Below are positions 8,901 to 18,193 of a DNA stretch of 64,000 bases, piece after piece; positions within the stretch are counted from its first letter, which is position 1; every line of letters starts with the position of its first letter. The notes under the pieces were generated by a model. It ran no database searches and had not been told where the DNA came from. It saw only the letters and a program-made list of their open reading frames with translations. A program made the translations under genes and the position numbers. The stretch comes from Sphingobacteriales bacterium TSM_CSS (GTDB taxonomy: Bacteria > Bacteroidota > Bacteroidia > Chitinophagales > UBA2359), in assembly GCA_002212985.1 (NCBI GenBank), contig NBMY01000115.1, positions 1-64,000 of the forward strand. The letters run 5' to 3'.

Positions 8901-10109
8901 TCAAGCCAAGCCTTTCAGCATCAGGTTCCAGTACATAAAAGGCAGGGCGTATTTTTTCATAAGCCACATGCTGTAATGTTCCTTTGCCTGATTAATAAAA
9001 GGAAATGAAGGCGTGGGGTTATTGTTATAGTCAAACTCGGCTAAAACTAATTTACCATACCCCGTAATGAGCGGGCATGAGCCATAACCATTATAGGAAT
9101 GTGCATCGGCAAGGTTGCCGTTTTTAATAAAATTGTACAAGTTATGCACCAAAACAGGCGCTTGTTTCCTAATGGCGGCACCGGTTTTGGCATTGGGTGT
9201 GCCGGCTGCATCTCCCAAACCAAATACGTTGGCAAACTTAGTACTTTGCAAGGTATGTTTATCTACGTCAATCCATCCTGCGGCATTGGCAAGCGGGCTT
9301 TGTTTAATAAAATCGGGCGCGCTCATGGGTGGAGTTACATGAATAAAATCGTAGTGCATTACCTTTTCACCAGCAGGTTGGCCGTTTTCCAGCACATCGT
9401 AAACAGCCTCCTGAGCCTCGGGGCGGATCTCCTTCAAATTCAGATGGAAATCGGTTTTAATTCCATATCGCTCAATCACTTTATTCAAAGTTTCGGCAAA
9501 AACTTTCACGCCAAAAATTACCCCGCCTGCAGTAGTAAAATGAATATCGCTCTTACTGAGCAGGCTGTTTTTGCGCATATAATCGGCTGCAAGGTACATA
9601 ATTTTTTGAGGGGCGCCGCCGCATTTAACAGGAGTGTTGGGGTTGGTAAAAAGGGCTGTTCCGCCTTTAAAATTTTTTAGGGCTTCCCATGTATAGGGCG
9701 CCAGCTTAAAATCATAATTACAGCAAACATTGTTTTTACCTACCGTTTCTTTCAGTCCTTTAATTTTATGCCAGTCAATTTGTATGCCTGGACAAAGCAC
9801 TAAATAATCATAACTCACGATTCGCCCATCGGAAAGCGTAAGATTGTTTTCTTCCGGGTTAAGTCCTGTAACCATATCCTTCAGCCAGGTAACGCCGGCC
9901 GGCATGTAATCGGCTTCGGGCCGAACGGTATCTTCTATCCGGTAAGTGCCGGCGGCCACCAATGTCCATGCGGGTTGGTAGTAATGTTTCTCAGAAGGTT
10001 CAACAATGGCAATGTCCAATGCTTTGTTTTTTCGCAACAGTTGTGCAGCAACGGTAATACCCGCGGTTCCGCCGCCCACAATTACTATTTGGTGATGTAA
10101 TGCCGACAT
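8901..10109 (-). CDS. sqr: Sulfide:quinone oxidoreductase, type II (SQOR-like)
   Basis: 402 residues of the FAD-dependent disulfide oxidoreductase fold (IVIVGGGTAGITVAAQLL at the N-terminus). The two conserved redox cysteines of type II enzymes are recognisable: NTPVKCGGAPQKIMYL and YGSCPLITGYGKLVLAEFDY. These contexts match the mitochondrial SQOR group rather than flavocytochrome c. It oxidises sulfide at the membrane and passes electrons to quinone, forming a persulfide. The C-terminal KYALPFMYWNLMLKG is amphipathic, as expected for monotopic membrane binding. A palindrome sits over its promoter at 10164-10183. No persulfide dioxygenase or rhodanese is next to it. Confidence 0.92.
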   Translation of the reverse strand: MSALHHQIVIVGGGTAGITVAAQLLRKNKALDIAIVEPSEKHYYQPAWTLVAAGTYRIEDTVRPEADYMPAGVTWLKDMVTGLNPEENNLTLSDGRIVSYDYLVLCPGIQIDWHKIKGLKETVGKNNVCCNYDFKLAPYTWEALKNFKGGTALFTNPNTPVKCGGAPQKIMYLAADYMRKNSLLSKSDIHFTTAGGVIFGVKVFAETLNKVIERYGIKTDFHLNLKEIRPEAQEAVYDVLENGQPAGEKVMHYDFIHVTPPMSAPDFIKQSPLANAAGWIDVDKHTLQSTKFANVFGLGDAAGTPNAKTGAAIRKQAPVLVHNLYNFIKNGNLADAHSYNGYGSCPLITGYGKLVLAEFDYNNNPTPSFPFINQAKEHYSMWLMKKYALPFMYWNLMLKGLA

Positions 10110-10158
10110 GATGATTGGTATTTTGGTTAAAAAATGGATTGTCTTTATTAATAACGCA

Positions 10159-10190
10159 CAAATTTATGAAACTATTTTCATAATTTCAAG
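10159..10190 (-). promoter_or_regulatory. sqr promoter with overlapping palindromic operator
   Basis: On the minus strand TAAATTTG (10166-10159) matches the -7 element, with CTTG (10190-10187) 20 bp upstream as a weak -33. A perfect 8-4-8 inverted repeat, TTATGAAA-CTAT-TTTCATAA, fills 10164-10183 between and over these elements. That placement suggests a repressor site (for example an ArsR- or MarR-type sulfide sensor), which is an inference. Confidence 0.6.
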
Positions 10191-10234
10191 TGTTTAAGTT
10201 GCTTATTTTTATTTTGTTTTAGTGAAAGGGCAGA

Positions 10235-11692
10235 TTACACGCCAAAAACCCACTTTACTAATGTGTAGGTAATGGCTGCGGTAACGGCAACCGATATTGT
10301 ATCGAGCACCATACCGGCTTTAGCCATTTGGGGCATGGTGATATAGCCGCTCGAAAAAACAATAGCATTGGGCGGAGTACCCATAGGCAACATAAAGGCG
10401 GCGCTCGATGCAAGGGTAATGGGTATGGTAAAGAGCAGCATGTTTACCCCTGTTCCTTGCGCAATGCCGGCAACAACCGGTAAAAAAATGGTTACAAGGG
10501 CAACATTGCTCATCAGTTCGCCAACATAAATCATGATTGCCACCAATAGAGTTAAAATTGCCAATACCGGTAAATGTGCTGCCTGAATGCTGTTTCCAAT
10601 CATTTCTACGATGCCGGCATTTTCCATGGCATCGGCAAGCGCCAAACCGCCGCCAAAAAGCAATAATATTCCCCAAGGCAACTTTTTTGCATCCTCCCAA
10701 TGCAACAGAAATGTTCCTTTAGACAAGTTTAAAGGCATTAAAAAGGTAGCCAACCCGCCAATCATTGCTACGGTGGTATCTGAAAAGTCGGCATCGGGGA
10801 GCAAAAATTTTAGTCCTTCAGCTATTTGCGGCCTTAAAATCCAGCCGCCTGCAGTCATAAAAAAAATGGCTGTCACCATTTTTTCTGCTTTGCTCATTTT
10901 CCCAAGTGCATTAAGTTGCTCTTGTATATATTCATGCGAGCCGGAATCTATTTTACCTATTTTATTTGGATACATCAGTTTAGTAAGTACCCAATAGGTT
11001 ATTATCAACAATACAAGCGCCATGGGAAACCCTACCATCATCCATTGCAAAAAGCCAATTTGTACCTTATAGGTTTCTTGCATAAAGCCTGCAAATACCA
11101 TATTGGGCGGCGTGCCTATTAATGTTGCCATACCACCCGTATTGGCTGCATAAGCCACCGATAGCATGAGCGATAATGAAAACATGCCAAACTGCTGTTT
11201 GGAAATTTGACGGTTTTGTTCAAACAGCGCCACAACCGAAGCTGCTATGGGCAACATCATCACAGTAGTTGCCGTATTGCTTACCCACATGCTGATAAAA
11301 CCGGTGCTGAGCATAAAACCCAAAATAATGCCGTTGGCAGTAGCGCCTGTTCTTTTTACAATATTTAGGGCAATGCGGCGGTGCAACCCGCTTTTTTCCA
11401 TAGCCAGTGCAATAAAAAAACCACCCATAAACAAATACACCACCGGGTTAGCATAAGGCGCTGCTGCATTTTTCATAGAAGCTATGCCAAGCAAAGGGTA
11501 TAAAACTAAAGGCAGCAAAGAAGTTACGGGTATGGGAGCAGCTTCGGTAAACCACCAAATCATCATCCATAAGGCACTGGCCAATACTTTCCAGGCAAGA
11601 GGGCTCATTTGCAGGGGCGGGGGCAACAGGAGCATTAAAACAAAAAGAAGCGGGGCAAGCAACAAGCCAACTAATTTGTATTTTGGATACAT
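10235..11692 (-). CDS. SLC13/DASS-family anion transporter
   Basis: 485 residues, about 11-13 membrane segments. The two DASS signature loops are present: WVSNTATTVMMLPIA with GTPPNMVFAGF in the first half, and a second-half GTPPNAIVFSSG; the second SNT is altered to MSNVALVTIF. NPVVYLFMGGFFIALAMEK is the typical N-terminal scaffold. The family imports dicarboxylates, citrate or sulfate with Na+; the substrate here is not decidable. It lies downstream of sqr in the opposite order (sqr is transcribed away from it), separated by the sqr promoter region, so co-regulation is not shown. Confidence 0.9.
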   Translation of the reverse strand: MYPKYKLVGLLLAPLLFVLMLLLPPPLQMSPLAWKVLASALWMMIWWFTEAAPIPVTSLLPLVLYPLLGIASMKNAAAPYANPVVYLFMGGFFIALAMEKSGLHRRIALNIVKRTGATANGIILGFMLSTGFISMWVSNTATTVMMLPIAASVVALFEQNRQISKQQFGMFSLSLMLSVAYAANTGGMATLIGTPPNMVFAGFMQETYKVQIGFLQWMMVGFPMALVLLIITYWVLTKLMYPNKIGKIDSGSHEYIQEQLNALGKMSKAEKMVTAIFFMTAGGWILRPQIAEGLKFLLPDADFSDTTVAMIGGLATFLMPLNLSKGTFLLHWEDAKKLPWGILLLFGGGLALADAMENAGIVEMIGNSIQAAHLPVLAILTLLVAIMIYVGELMSNVALVTIFLPVVAGIAQGTGVNMLLFTIPITLASSAAFMLPMGTPPNAIVFSSGYITMPQMAKAGMVLDTISVAVTAAITYTLVKWVFGV

Positions 11693-11833
11693 AAGCAGTT
11701 CAAAAATAAAAAATGTAATTTGCAGGCAAACTAAAGTACAAGATTAAGAAATATTTTTGAGCCAGCCCGATATTTTTTGATAATTTGCCGGCAACTCTAT
11801 TTACAATAACTACTGAAAAAAAACGATGGCTTT

Positions 11834-13348
11834 ATGCGTGTAAAGTATTTGGCAATTATTGGGTTCTATGCATTGCTGCAGCCTTGCTTTATAGCCCCTC
11901 TTGCTGTGTTGGCTCAGCCTAAACCCTTACAATATCAGGCGGTACTGAATGCCATAACCCGATTTGACAATGACCCCGACCTGCAAACTGCCACATGGGG
12001 TTACTATGTAAAAGATGTTAAATCGGGCGAGGTAATAGCAACTTATAATGCGCATAAAACCCTTAGCCCGGCATCTACTCTAAAAGTAGTTACTACTGCT
12101 GCGGCATTATCTGTTTTGGGGGGCAACTATACTTTTACCACCAAACTGGAATACGATGGCATTATTGATGCGAAAGGCGTACTTAAAGGAAACCTCTACA
12201 TTACCGGCGGCGGCGACCCCACCTTAGCCACCAACCGAAGCGACATGGCTACTGCTTATGAACGGATTTTGGAGCAGTGGGTAGCAGCAGTACAAAAAAA
12301 GGGAATTAAAAATATTGAAGGACAGGTTATTGGCGATGCTTCTTTTTTCCCCGATGATATGCTGCCCAGACAATGGGTTTGGGAAGACATTGGCAACTAC
12401 TATGGCGCAGGTGTTAGCGGGTTAAATTTTCATGAAAACCGATACGATTTAATTTTTTCATCGGGAAAAACAGGTACTGCGGCCAAGTTGATTAAATTAA
12501 TTCCCGAAGTTCCTAATCTTCAGCTAATTAACGAAGTAACCGCAGGTGCAGCCGGAACCGGCGACGAAGCATTTTTGTACGGTGCGCCTTATAACCCCGT
12601 GTTTTACATAAGAGGCACCATACCGCCCAATCAAAGCAGCTTTATTGTAAGAGGGGCGGCGCCCGAACCTGCACTATTTGCAGCCTTTAGCCTGCAAAAT
12701 GCACTGAAAAATGCCGGCATAACCATTTCTTCCCAACCCGTAACTGTAAGGCAACTGCAATTGGCCGGCAACATCCCTGCCAGCCAGCGGTTTACTTTAT
12801 TAAATACCCAATCGCCCCCGCTAAGCAAAATTGTATATTGGACCAACAAACGCAGCGTGAACCTGTTTGCGGAAACTATACTGCGCGCCATGGGCAAACA
12901 GCAATACGGGCAAGGAACCATTGAAAACGGCATTAAAGCGATAAAACAATATTGGCAATCGAGGGGTATAGACCTAACTGGCCTGATTATACACGACGGC
13001 AGCGGGCTTTCACCGGCCAATTCCATAACCGCCCGCCAACTTGCCGATATGCTGGCAAGCTACGCCGCCAATGCCAATTTTGATGAATTTTACCAATCGC
13101 TGCCCCAGGCAGGTATGGCCAACGACGACGGTTTTCTGAAAAGTTTCCTGAACGGAACGGCAGCCGCAGGTAAAATAAGGGCTAAAAGCGGCTATATTAA
13201 AAACTGCCGTGCCTTTACCGGTTATGCGCTAACCAAATCGAAACAATTGGTGGCTTTTGCCGTTTTGGTAAACCGCTATACCTGCACCAACAGCCAAATG
13301 AACAATAAAATAGAACAACTGCTGCTGCCACTTGTACAATTAGATTAG
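11834..13348 (+). CDS. dacB: D-alanyl-D-alanine carboxypeptidase/endopeptidase (PBP4, S13)
   Basis: 504 residues with a signal peptide. Penicillin-binding motifs are SPASTLKV (SxxK), KRSVNLF (SxN) and IRAKSGYIKN (KSG). The spacing of roughly 240 residues between SxxK and SxN is typical of the PBP4/DacB class with its inserted domains. It trims or cleaves peptidoglycan cross-links in the periplasm. It stands alone, transcribed divergently from the SLC13 gene. Confidence 0.94.
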   Translation: MRVKYLAIIGFYALLQPCFIAPLAVLAQPKPLQYQAVLNAITRFDNDPDLQTATWGYYVKDVKSGEVIATYNAHKTLSPASTLKVVTTAAALSVLGGNYTFTTKLEYDGIIDAKGVLKGNLYITGGGDPTLATNRSDMATAYERILEQWVAAVQKKGIKNIEGQVIGDASFFPDDMLPRQWVWEDIGNYYGAGVSGLNFHENRYDLIFSSGKTGTAAKLIKLIPEVPNLQLINEVTAGAAGTGDEAFLYGAPYNPVFYIRGTIPPNQSSFIVRGAAPEPALFAAFSLQNALKNAGITISSQPVTVRQLQLAGNIPASQRFTLLNTQSPPLSKIVYWTNKRSVNLFAETILRAMGKQQYGQGTIENGIKAIKQYWQSRGIDLTGLIIHDGSGLSPANSITARQLADMLASYAANANFDEFYQSLPQAGMANDDGFLKSFLNGTAAAGKIRAKSGYIKNCRAFTGYALTKSKQLVAFAVLVNRYTCTNSQMNNKIEQLLLPLVQLD

Positions 13349-13418
13349 TTACTAAAAACGGTACTAAACATGCAGGCATTTTGTTTCCGGCTTTCGGAAG
13401 TTTTTGCCTCTTTATTTG

Positions 13419-13426
13419 TATCTTTG
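13419..13426 (+). promoter_or_regulatory. -7 promoter element upstream of hmgA
   Basis: TATCTTTG matches TAnnTTTG. No good TTTG lies 19 bp upstream. Transcription would start near 13431, leaving a leader of about 65 nt before the ATG at 13498. Confidence 0.45.
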
Positions 13427-13497
13427 TGAGCAAAAATATTGTTAAGCATCTCCTCGCAGCGAGGGGTTGTACCATACATGCTAAACTGCCAATTATT

Positions 13498-14664
13498 ATG
13501 CCACACTATCAAAAAGAGGGGCAAATTCCCCCTAAAAGACATACCCAGTTCAGAAAACCCGACGGCAGTTTGTATGCCGAAGAACTGTTCAGTACCGAAG
13601 GGTTTTCTGATGCTTACTCCTTGTTATACCATTGCCACCCGCCTACCGTTATCAGAAATTTAGGCAAACCAAAATCTGTAGCACCCGATGTAGTGTTAGA
13701 CCGGCAATTGCAGCCGCGCAGTTTTCAGGGGTTTTCTATTCCGGCCGCCGATGATTACCTGCAAAGTCGCGTGCCGGTATTGGTAAACAACGATTGTCAT
13801 ATCAGTTTAGCCGCTCCCCGGCACTCTACATCGGACTATTACTACAAAAATGCCGATGCCGATGAAATGATATTCATACATCAGGGTTCCGGTATGCTCA
13901 AAACCTGTTACGGCAGTATTCAGTTTGAATATGGCGATTATCTGGTAATTCCGCGCGGAACCATTTACCAACTTTTTTTCGATACGCCCGATAATCGGCT
14001 ATTTATTGTAGAATCATTCAGCCCTATTGAGTTTCCGCGCCGCTATCTTTCCAACTCCGGGCAATTGATGGAACATGCTCCTTTTTGCGAACGCGATATT
14101 AAAACACCGCAAAACCTGGAAACTCACGACGAAAGAGGCGATTTCAGGGTGTTTATTAAAAAGGAAAGATTGCTGTACCCCTATTCCTACGCCTTTCATC
14201 CTTTCGATGTTATTGGGTGGGACGGGTACTGCTATCCTTTCGGGTTTTCCATTCATAATTTTGAGCCGCTTACTGGCCGCGTACACATGCCGCCACCCAT
14301 TCACCAAACCTTCCAATCAAAGGGGTTTGTAGTTTGTTCTTTTGTGCCGCGCCTGTATGATTACCACCCGTTGGCCATACCCGCCCCCTACCACCACAGC
14401 AATATTGACTCTGACGAGGTACTGTATTATGTTGACGGTGATTTTATGAGCCGGAAAAACGTAAAACGCGGTCAAATAACCCTGCACCCGGGCGGCATAC
14501 CCCACGGACCACACCCCGGAACAGTTGAAAAAAGCATCGGAGCAAAGGAAACCCGGGAACTTGCAGTAATGGTTGATACTTTTAAACCCCTGCAACTTAC
14601 ACGGCAGGCGCTGCAAATTGAAGAACCCGATTACTACCTTTCGTGGCTAGATTATGCCGGGTAA
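13498..14664 (+). CDS. hmgA: Homogentisate 1,2-dioxygenase
   Basis: 388 residues from the ATG at 13498; the in-frame TTG at 13381 would add 39 hydrophobic, non-conserved residues and overlaps the promoter element. The N-terminal PPKRHTQFRKPDG and LYAEELFSTEGFSDAYSLLY are conserved in the family. Fe(II) ligands fall in YHHSNIDSDEVLYY (His, Glu) and HPGGIPHGPHPG (His). The enzyme opens the homogentisate ring to maleylacetoacetate in tyrosine breakdown. It works with hpd downstream, separated from it by an Rpn-type gene. Confidence 0.94.
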   Translation: MPHYQKEGQIPPKRHTQFRKPDGSLYAEELFSTEGFSDAYSLLYHCHPPTVIRNLGKPKSVAPDVVLDRQLQPRSFQGFSIPAADDYLQSRVPVLVNNDCHISLAAPRHSTSDYYYKNADADEMIFIHQGSGMLKTCYGSIQFEYGDYLVIPRGTIYQLFFDTPDNRLFIVESFSPIEFPRRYLSNSGQLMEHAPFCERDIKTPQNLETHDERGDFRVFIKKERLLYPYSYAFHPFDVIGWDGYCYPFGFSIHNFEPLTGRVHMPPPIHQTFQSKGFVVCSFVPRLYDYHPLAIPAPYHHSNIDSDEVLYYVDGDFMSRKNVKRGQITLHPGGIPHGPHPGTVEKSIGAKETRELAVMVDTFKPLQLTRQALQIEEPDYYLSWLDYAG

Positions 14665-14705
14665 ACGCCCGGCCGCCCAAAAGCTGAAAATAAAAAATTG
14701 CTGTA

Positions 14706-15614
14706 ATGCTGATAGCTAACCCCATATACGACAGTGTTTTTAAGTTTCTGATGGAAGACCTTCGGATAGCCAAAAGCATTTTGCGTTTGCTTACCGGAGA
14801 AGACATACTTTCTTTGGAAATAAAACCACAGGAAAAAACAGCTACTTCCAAAAAGCACCTGCTTACAGTTTACCGCCTCGATTTCAGCGCCGTTATTAAA
14901 ACCGAAACCGGAGAAGAAAAAAAGGTGCTGATTGAACTGCAAAAAGGGAAACAACCCATTGATGTACTGCGTTTCAGGCGTTATTTAGGCGAAAATTACA
15001 GCAAACCTGATGAAATAAACGGCATCCGGCAAAGTTTACCCATTATTACCATTTACATACTTGGTTTTCCGTTATCGGTAAAACATGCTTTGTTAAAGGT
15101 AAACCGGGTTTATCATGATTTGCTGAACGGTGAAATTATCACCCAAAAAGACGAGTTTATAGAAAAACTTACGCATGATTGCTATATTGTACAAATACCG
15201 TTTCTGCCCGAAAAGGCAAAAAACAAAATAGAAAAAATCTTATCGGTTTTTAACCAACAGTGGGTATTTAGCTCCCAACAACCCTGGCTGCTCCGTTTTC
15301 CGCAAGATTTAAACCAAATTGAAGACGAAGACCTGAAAAAAGTATTGGAACGACTTTCCTTTGCCGCTCAAAGCGAGGAAGTGCAGGCCCAAATTATGAT
15401 AGAAGAGGAAATTGACAATTCAATTGATGAAGTTTTGCGGGTAAAAGACGAACTGATACTTAGAAAAGAAACAGAACTAATGGAAAAGGAAAAAGAACTT
15501 AAAGAAAAAGGAAAAGAACTTAAAGAAAAAGGGAAAGAACTTGAAAAAGAACGGAAACAAAAGGAAGCATTGCTGAAAGAGCTGGAAGAACTGAAGAAGA
15601 AAAATAAAGAATAG
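14706..15614 (+). CDS. Rpn-family (PD-(D/E)XK) recombination-promoting nuclease / transposase-like protein
   Basis: 302 residues. The N-terminal NPIYDSVFKFLMED and the LDFSAVI...KKVLIELQKGK stretch match the PD-(D/E)XK nuclease-like family often labelled Rpn or PDDEXK_2 (catalytic Asp near 59, E-x-Q near 80). The C-terminal 60 residues are an unbroken charged coiled coil with three copies of a KELKEKG heptad, encoded by a 21-bp tandem repeat. These genes are mobile or multicopy in many Bacteroidota and Cyanobacteria. Here it sits between two tyrosine catabolism genes in the same orientation, with no recognisable insertion repeats. Confidence 0.85.
   Translation: MLIANPIYDSVFKFLMEDLRIAKSILRLLTGEDILSLEIKPQEKTATSKKHLLTVYRLDFSAVIKTETGEEKKVLIELQKGKQPIDVLRFRRYLGENYSKPDEINGIRQSLPIITIYILGFPLSVKHALLKVNRVYHDLLNGEIITQKDEFIEKLTHDCYIVQIPFLPEKAKNKIEKILSVFNQQWVFSSQQPWLLRFPQDLNQIEDEDLKKVLERLSFAAQSEEVQAQIMIEEEIDNSIDEVLRVKDELILRKETELMEKEKELKEKGKELKEKGKELEKERKQKEALLKELEELKKKNKE
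15491..15553 (+). repeat. 21-bp tandem repeat, three copies, inside the Rpn-type gene
   Basis: Two identical 21-bp units (15491-15511, 15512-15532) and a third diverged unit (15533-15553) encode the KELKEKG heptads. Copy-number change would keep the frame and alter the coiled-coil length by one heptad per unit. Confidence 0.85.
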
Positions 15615-15680
15615 CTTTTTGCTCTAATTTTCTAATAGCAAACAACAAAACTTATTTTTAATCAATAAAACCTTCATCAA

Positions 15681-16817
15681 ATGACACCCCTATCACATAC
15701 TTTGCAACAGGAAAATCCGGCAGGCACTGCCGATTTTCTACCCATTAACGGCACCGACCATATTGAACTGTATGTTGGCAATGCCAAACAATCTGCCTAC
15801 TACTATCAGGCAGCATTCGGGTACAAACTGGTAGCTTATGCAGGACTCGAAACGGGGCAAAAAGAGTTTGCCTCTTATGTTTTGCAGCAGGATAAAATTC
15901 GACTTGTTTTAACCACCCCCCTTACCCCCGAATCGGGCATTAACCAACACTTAATGCAACATGGCGACGGTGTAAAGGTGCTGGCCCTGTGGGTTGATGA
16001 TGCCCGCCGTTCTTTTGAAGAAACGGTAAAACGCGGCGCAAAACCTGCCATAGAACCCACCGTATTGCGAGATAACCATGGCGAAGTGATCATTTCTGCC
16101 ATTCATACCTATGGGCAAACCATTCACAAATTTGTAGAAAGAAAAAACTACAACGGTGCTTTTTTGCCCGGCTATCAACCCAAATCATCAAACTTTGAAA
16201 TTAAACCGGTAGGACTGAAATATATTGACCATTGTGTGGGCAATGTAGAGTTGGGCGATATGAACAAATGGGTACAGTTTTACGAAGAGGTAATGGGTTT
16301 TAAACTGCTCATCACCTTTGACGATCATGACATTTCTACCGAATATACTGCCCTTATGAGCAAAGTGGTAAGCAACGGAAACGGCTATATTAAATTCCCT
16401 ATTAACGAACCCGCAAAAGGCCGAAAAAAATCGCAAATTGAAGAGTATATTGATTTTTACCACGGTGCCGGCGTGCAACATATTGCCGTAGCTACCGATG
16501 ATATTATTTTTACCGTTTCTGAACTACGCCGACGGGGAGTAGAATTCCTGTATGTGCCCGATACTTACTACGACGACCTGTTTGAACGCGTTGGCACCAT
16601 TAACGAAGATGTGGAAACCCTTAAAAAACTCAATATTCTGGTTGACCGAGATAATGAGGGCTACCTGCTACAACTATTTACCAAACCGGTGCAAGACCGA
16701 CCCACCGTTTTCTTTGAAATTATACAACGCTGCGGCGCCAAATCTTTTGGCAAAGGCAATTTTAAAGCGTTGTTTGAGTCTATTGAACGCGAACAGGAAT
16801 TGCGCGGAACCTTATAG
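15681..16817 (+). CDS. hpd: 4-hydroxyphenylpyruvate dioxygenase
   Basis: 378 residues, two vicinal-oxygen-chelate halves. Fe(II) ligands lie in YIDHCVGNV (His), GVQHIAVATDD (His) and FFEIIQRCG (Glu). The C-terminal GAKSFGKGNFKALFESIE closes the active site. It converts 4-hydroxyphenylpyruvate to homogentisate, the substrate of HmgA encoded 1 kb upstream. A strong terminator follows at 16855-16890. Confidence 0.96.
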   Translation: MTPLSHTLQQENPAGTADFLPINGTDHIELYVGNAKQSAYYYQAAFGYKLVAYAGLETGQKEFASYVLQQDKIRLVLTTPLTPESGINQHLMQHGDGVKVLALWVDDARRSFEETVKRGAKPAIEPTVLRDNHGEVIISAIHTYGQTIHKFVERKNYNGAFLPGYQPKSSNFEIKPVGLKYIDHCVGNVELGDMNKWVQFYEEVMGFKLLITFDDHDISTEYTALMSKVVSNGNGYIKFPINEPAKGRKKSQIEEYIDFYHGAGVQHIAVATDDIIFTVSELRRRGVEFLYVPDTYYDDLFERVGTINEDVETLKKLNILVDRDNEGYLLQLFTKPVQDRPTVFFEIIQRCGAKSFGKGNFKALFESIEREQELRGTL

Positions 16818-16854
16818 CACGTTCCCTATTATTGCACCTGCCGGCATTAAACAA

Positions 16855-16890
16855 AAAAAGGAGGCTGCCCTTTCGGATAGCCTCCTTTTT
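16855..16890. terminator. Bidirectional rho-independent terminator
   Basis: AAAAAGGAGGCT and AGCCTCCTTTTT form a 12-pair stem around a 12-nt loop, with A-runs on the left and T-runs on the right. It serves hpd on the plus strand and the barrel-protein operon that ends at 16904 on the minus strand. Confidence 0.9.
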
Positions 16891-16903
16891 ATACATGTTT
16901 ACC

Positions 16904-18172
16904 TTAAAACGGAATGATAGACAATCCAACATTAAACGGCTGCAAATCGGGGCCGCGGCCATCTCTGAATAGTGATTGCGGGGAGTAATTGGCATAGAAG
17001 TTAATAGGCCCAACGCCAATTTGACCCACAAAACCGTAGCGAAGTTTGTTCAGGTTGTAATCGTCGCGCTCTTTGTTGTTGCCTAACTCTTCGCTTTTTT
17101 GGCGCGTATGCGAACCAATGAGCAAACCGCCATACACCCCTGCACTGAGCCTGAAAGATTTACCCGGACGGCGCGGATTGGTTTCAAAATTGAGCATAAG
17201 GGGTATATTCAGCGCGGTTGTTACCAATTTGTTTTTCTTGTAGTCAATAGCATTATCAATAGTTACTTCCAACGGATTGCTATTTTTGAGCAGGGTGATG
17301 GGGTTTTCAAAACTGTAGTTGCTAAAATCAAAGCCAAGGCCGTACAATAGGTTTACATTGTTTTTAACCAACCCTACCCGCTGCCTGAAAACATGCAACT
17401 GGTAGTTGAGCGATCGGCCATACCGTTGGTCAAAGTTTTCAAGTTCCAGAGGCATGTTAAACGAGCCGTTATTCATGTAGGTACTTACACCCATATCAAA
17501 CAACACCCATCGGGTTTTAATGCGGGGGAATTTATGCTGCGCTTTTGCTTCGGGCATTTCGTGTTTTTCTTTGCCAATATTAATTTGTATTTGCTTGTCA
17601 TCTTCCATTTCCCGTTGCAGTTCACGCATTTCCTGTTCAATTTCGCGCTGTGCATCTTCCAGTTCGCGGCGGGCGTTTTCGAGTTCGCGTTTTGCTTCTT
17701 CATTTTGGCGGCCTTGCTCATCTTCATTTAAACGGCGCATTTGTTCGGCCAGTTCTTTTTGGGCACGTCCAATTTCCTCTTGTGCGCGTTGCATTTGGCG
17801 GGCTATTTCTTTGTGGTCAATATCTAATTCTACTTCCACGTTGTTAAGTCCTTGCAGCGCTTCGCGAACAGCGCGTTCTATTTCTTCGCCCAATTCATCG
17901 TTATCTGTTTCCACATCAATGCGGTAGGTTTGTTCTTCGGCATCGGGCTTTTCCTTTTTGTCTTTATCAACCACTTTTATTTGAATGCTTTTTCCAATTT
18001 TAATAGTGGTGGTGTCTGGCTGGCCGGGTTGCGCCGGTGGTGCAGGCGGAAGAACCGGTTGGGCAGCATCGGGTGGCAGCGGCGCTTGTGGGGGAACGGG
18101 CGTCTTCGGGGCATTTTGCGCGCCTGCAAACAGGCTTACAAACATGAGAATTGCAATTAAAAGGTTTTTCAT
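16904..18172 (-). CDS. Outer-membrane beta-barrel protein with a periplasmic coiled coil
   Basis: 422 residues: a signal peptide ending in FAGAQ, a Pro-rich linker (about 22-52), an acidic segment, a long charged coiled coil (about 110-195, very rich in Glu, Arg and Gln), then about 200 residues with alternating hydrophobic strands and a terminal aromatic residue (GLSIIPF), typical of PF13568-like outer-membrane barrels. It is the last gene of the sigma/anti-sigma operon. The coiled coil could bridge periplasm and envelope partners. No specific function is recognised. Confidence 0.75.
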   Translation of the reverse strand: MKNLLIAILMFVSLFAGAQNAPKTPVPPQAPLPPDAAQPVLPPAPPAQPGQPDTTTIKIGKSIQIKVVDKDKKEKPDAEEQTYRIDVETDNDELGEEIERAVREALQGLNNVEVELDIDHKEIARQMQRAQEEIGRAQKELAEQMRRLNEDEQGRQNEEAKRELENARRELEDAQREIEQEMRELQREMEDDKQIQINIGKEKHEMPEAKAQHKFPRIKTRWVLFDMGVSTYMNNGSFNMPLELENFDQRYGRSLNYQLHVFRQRVGLVKNNVNLLYGLGFDFSNYSFENPITLLKNSNPLEVTIDNAIDYKKNKLVTTALNIPLMLNFETNPRRPGKSFRLSAGVYGGLLIGSHTRQKSEELGNNKERDDYNLNKLRYGFVGQIGVGPINFYANYSPQSLFRDGRGPDLQPFNVGLSIIPF

Positions 18173-18193
18173 TGTGTAAGGTATTTTTTAAAG

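Noticed and set aside
17520-17927. Plus-strand frame opposite the coiled-coil barrel gene, rich in Ser, Cys and Arg
   Set aside because: Its composition is the antisense of the Glu/Arg/Gln-rich coiled coil; it is not a real protein.
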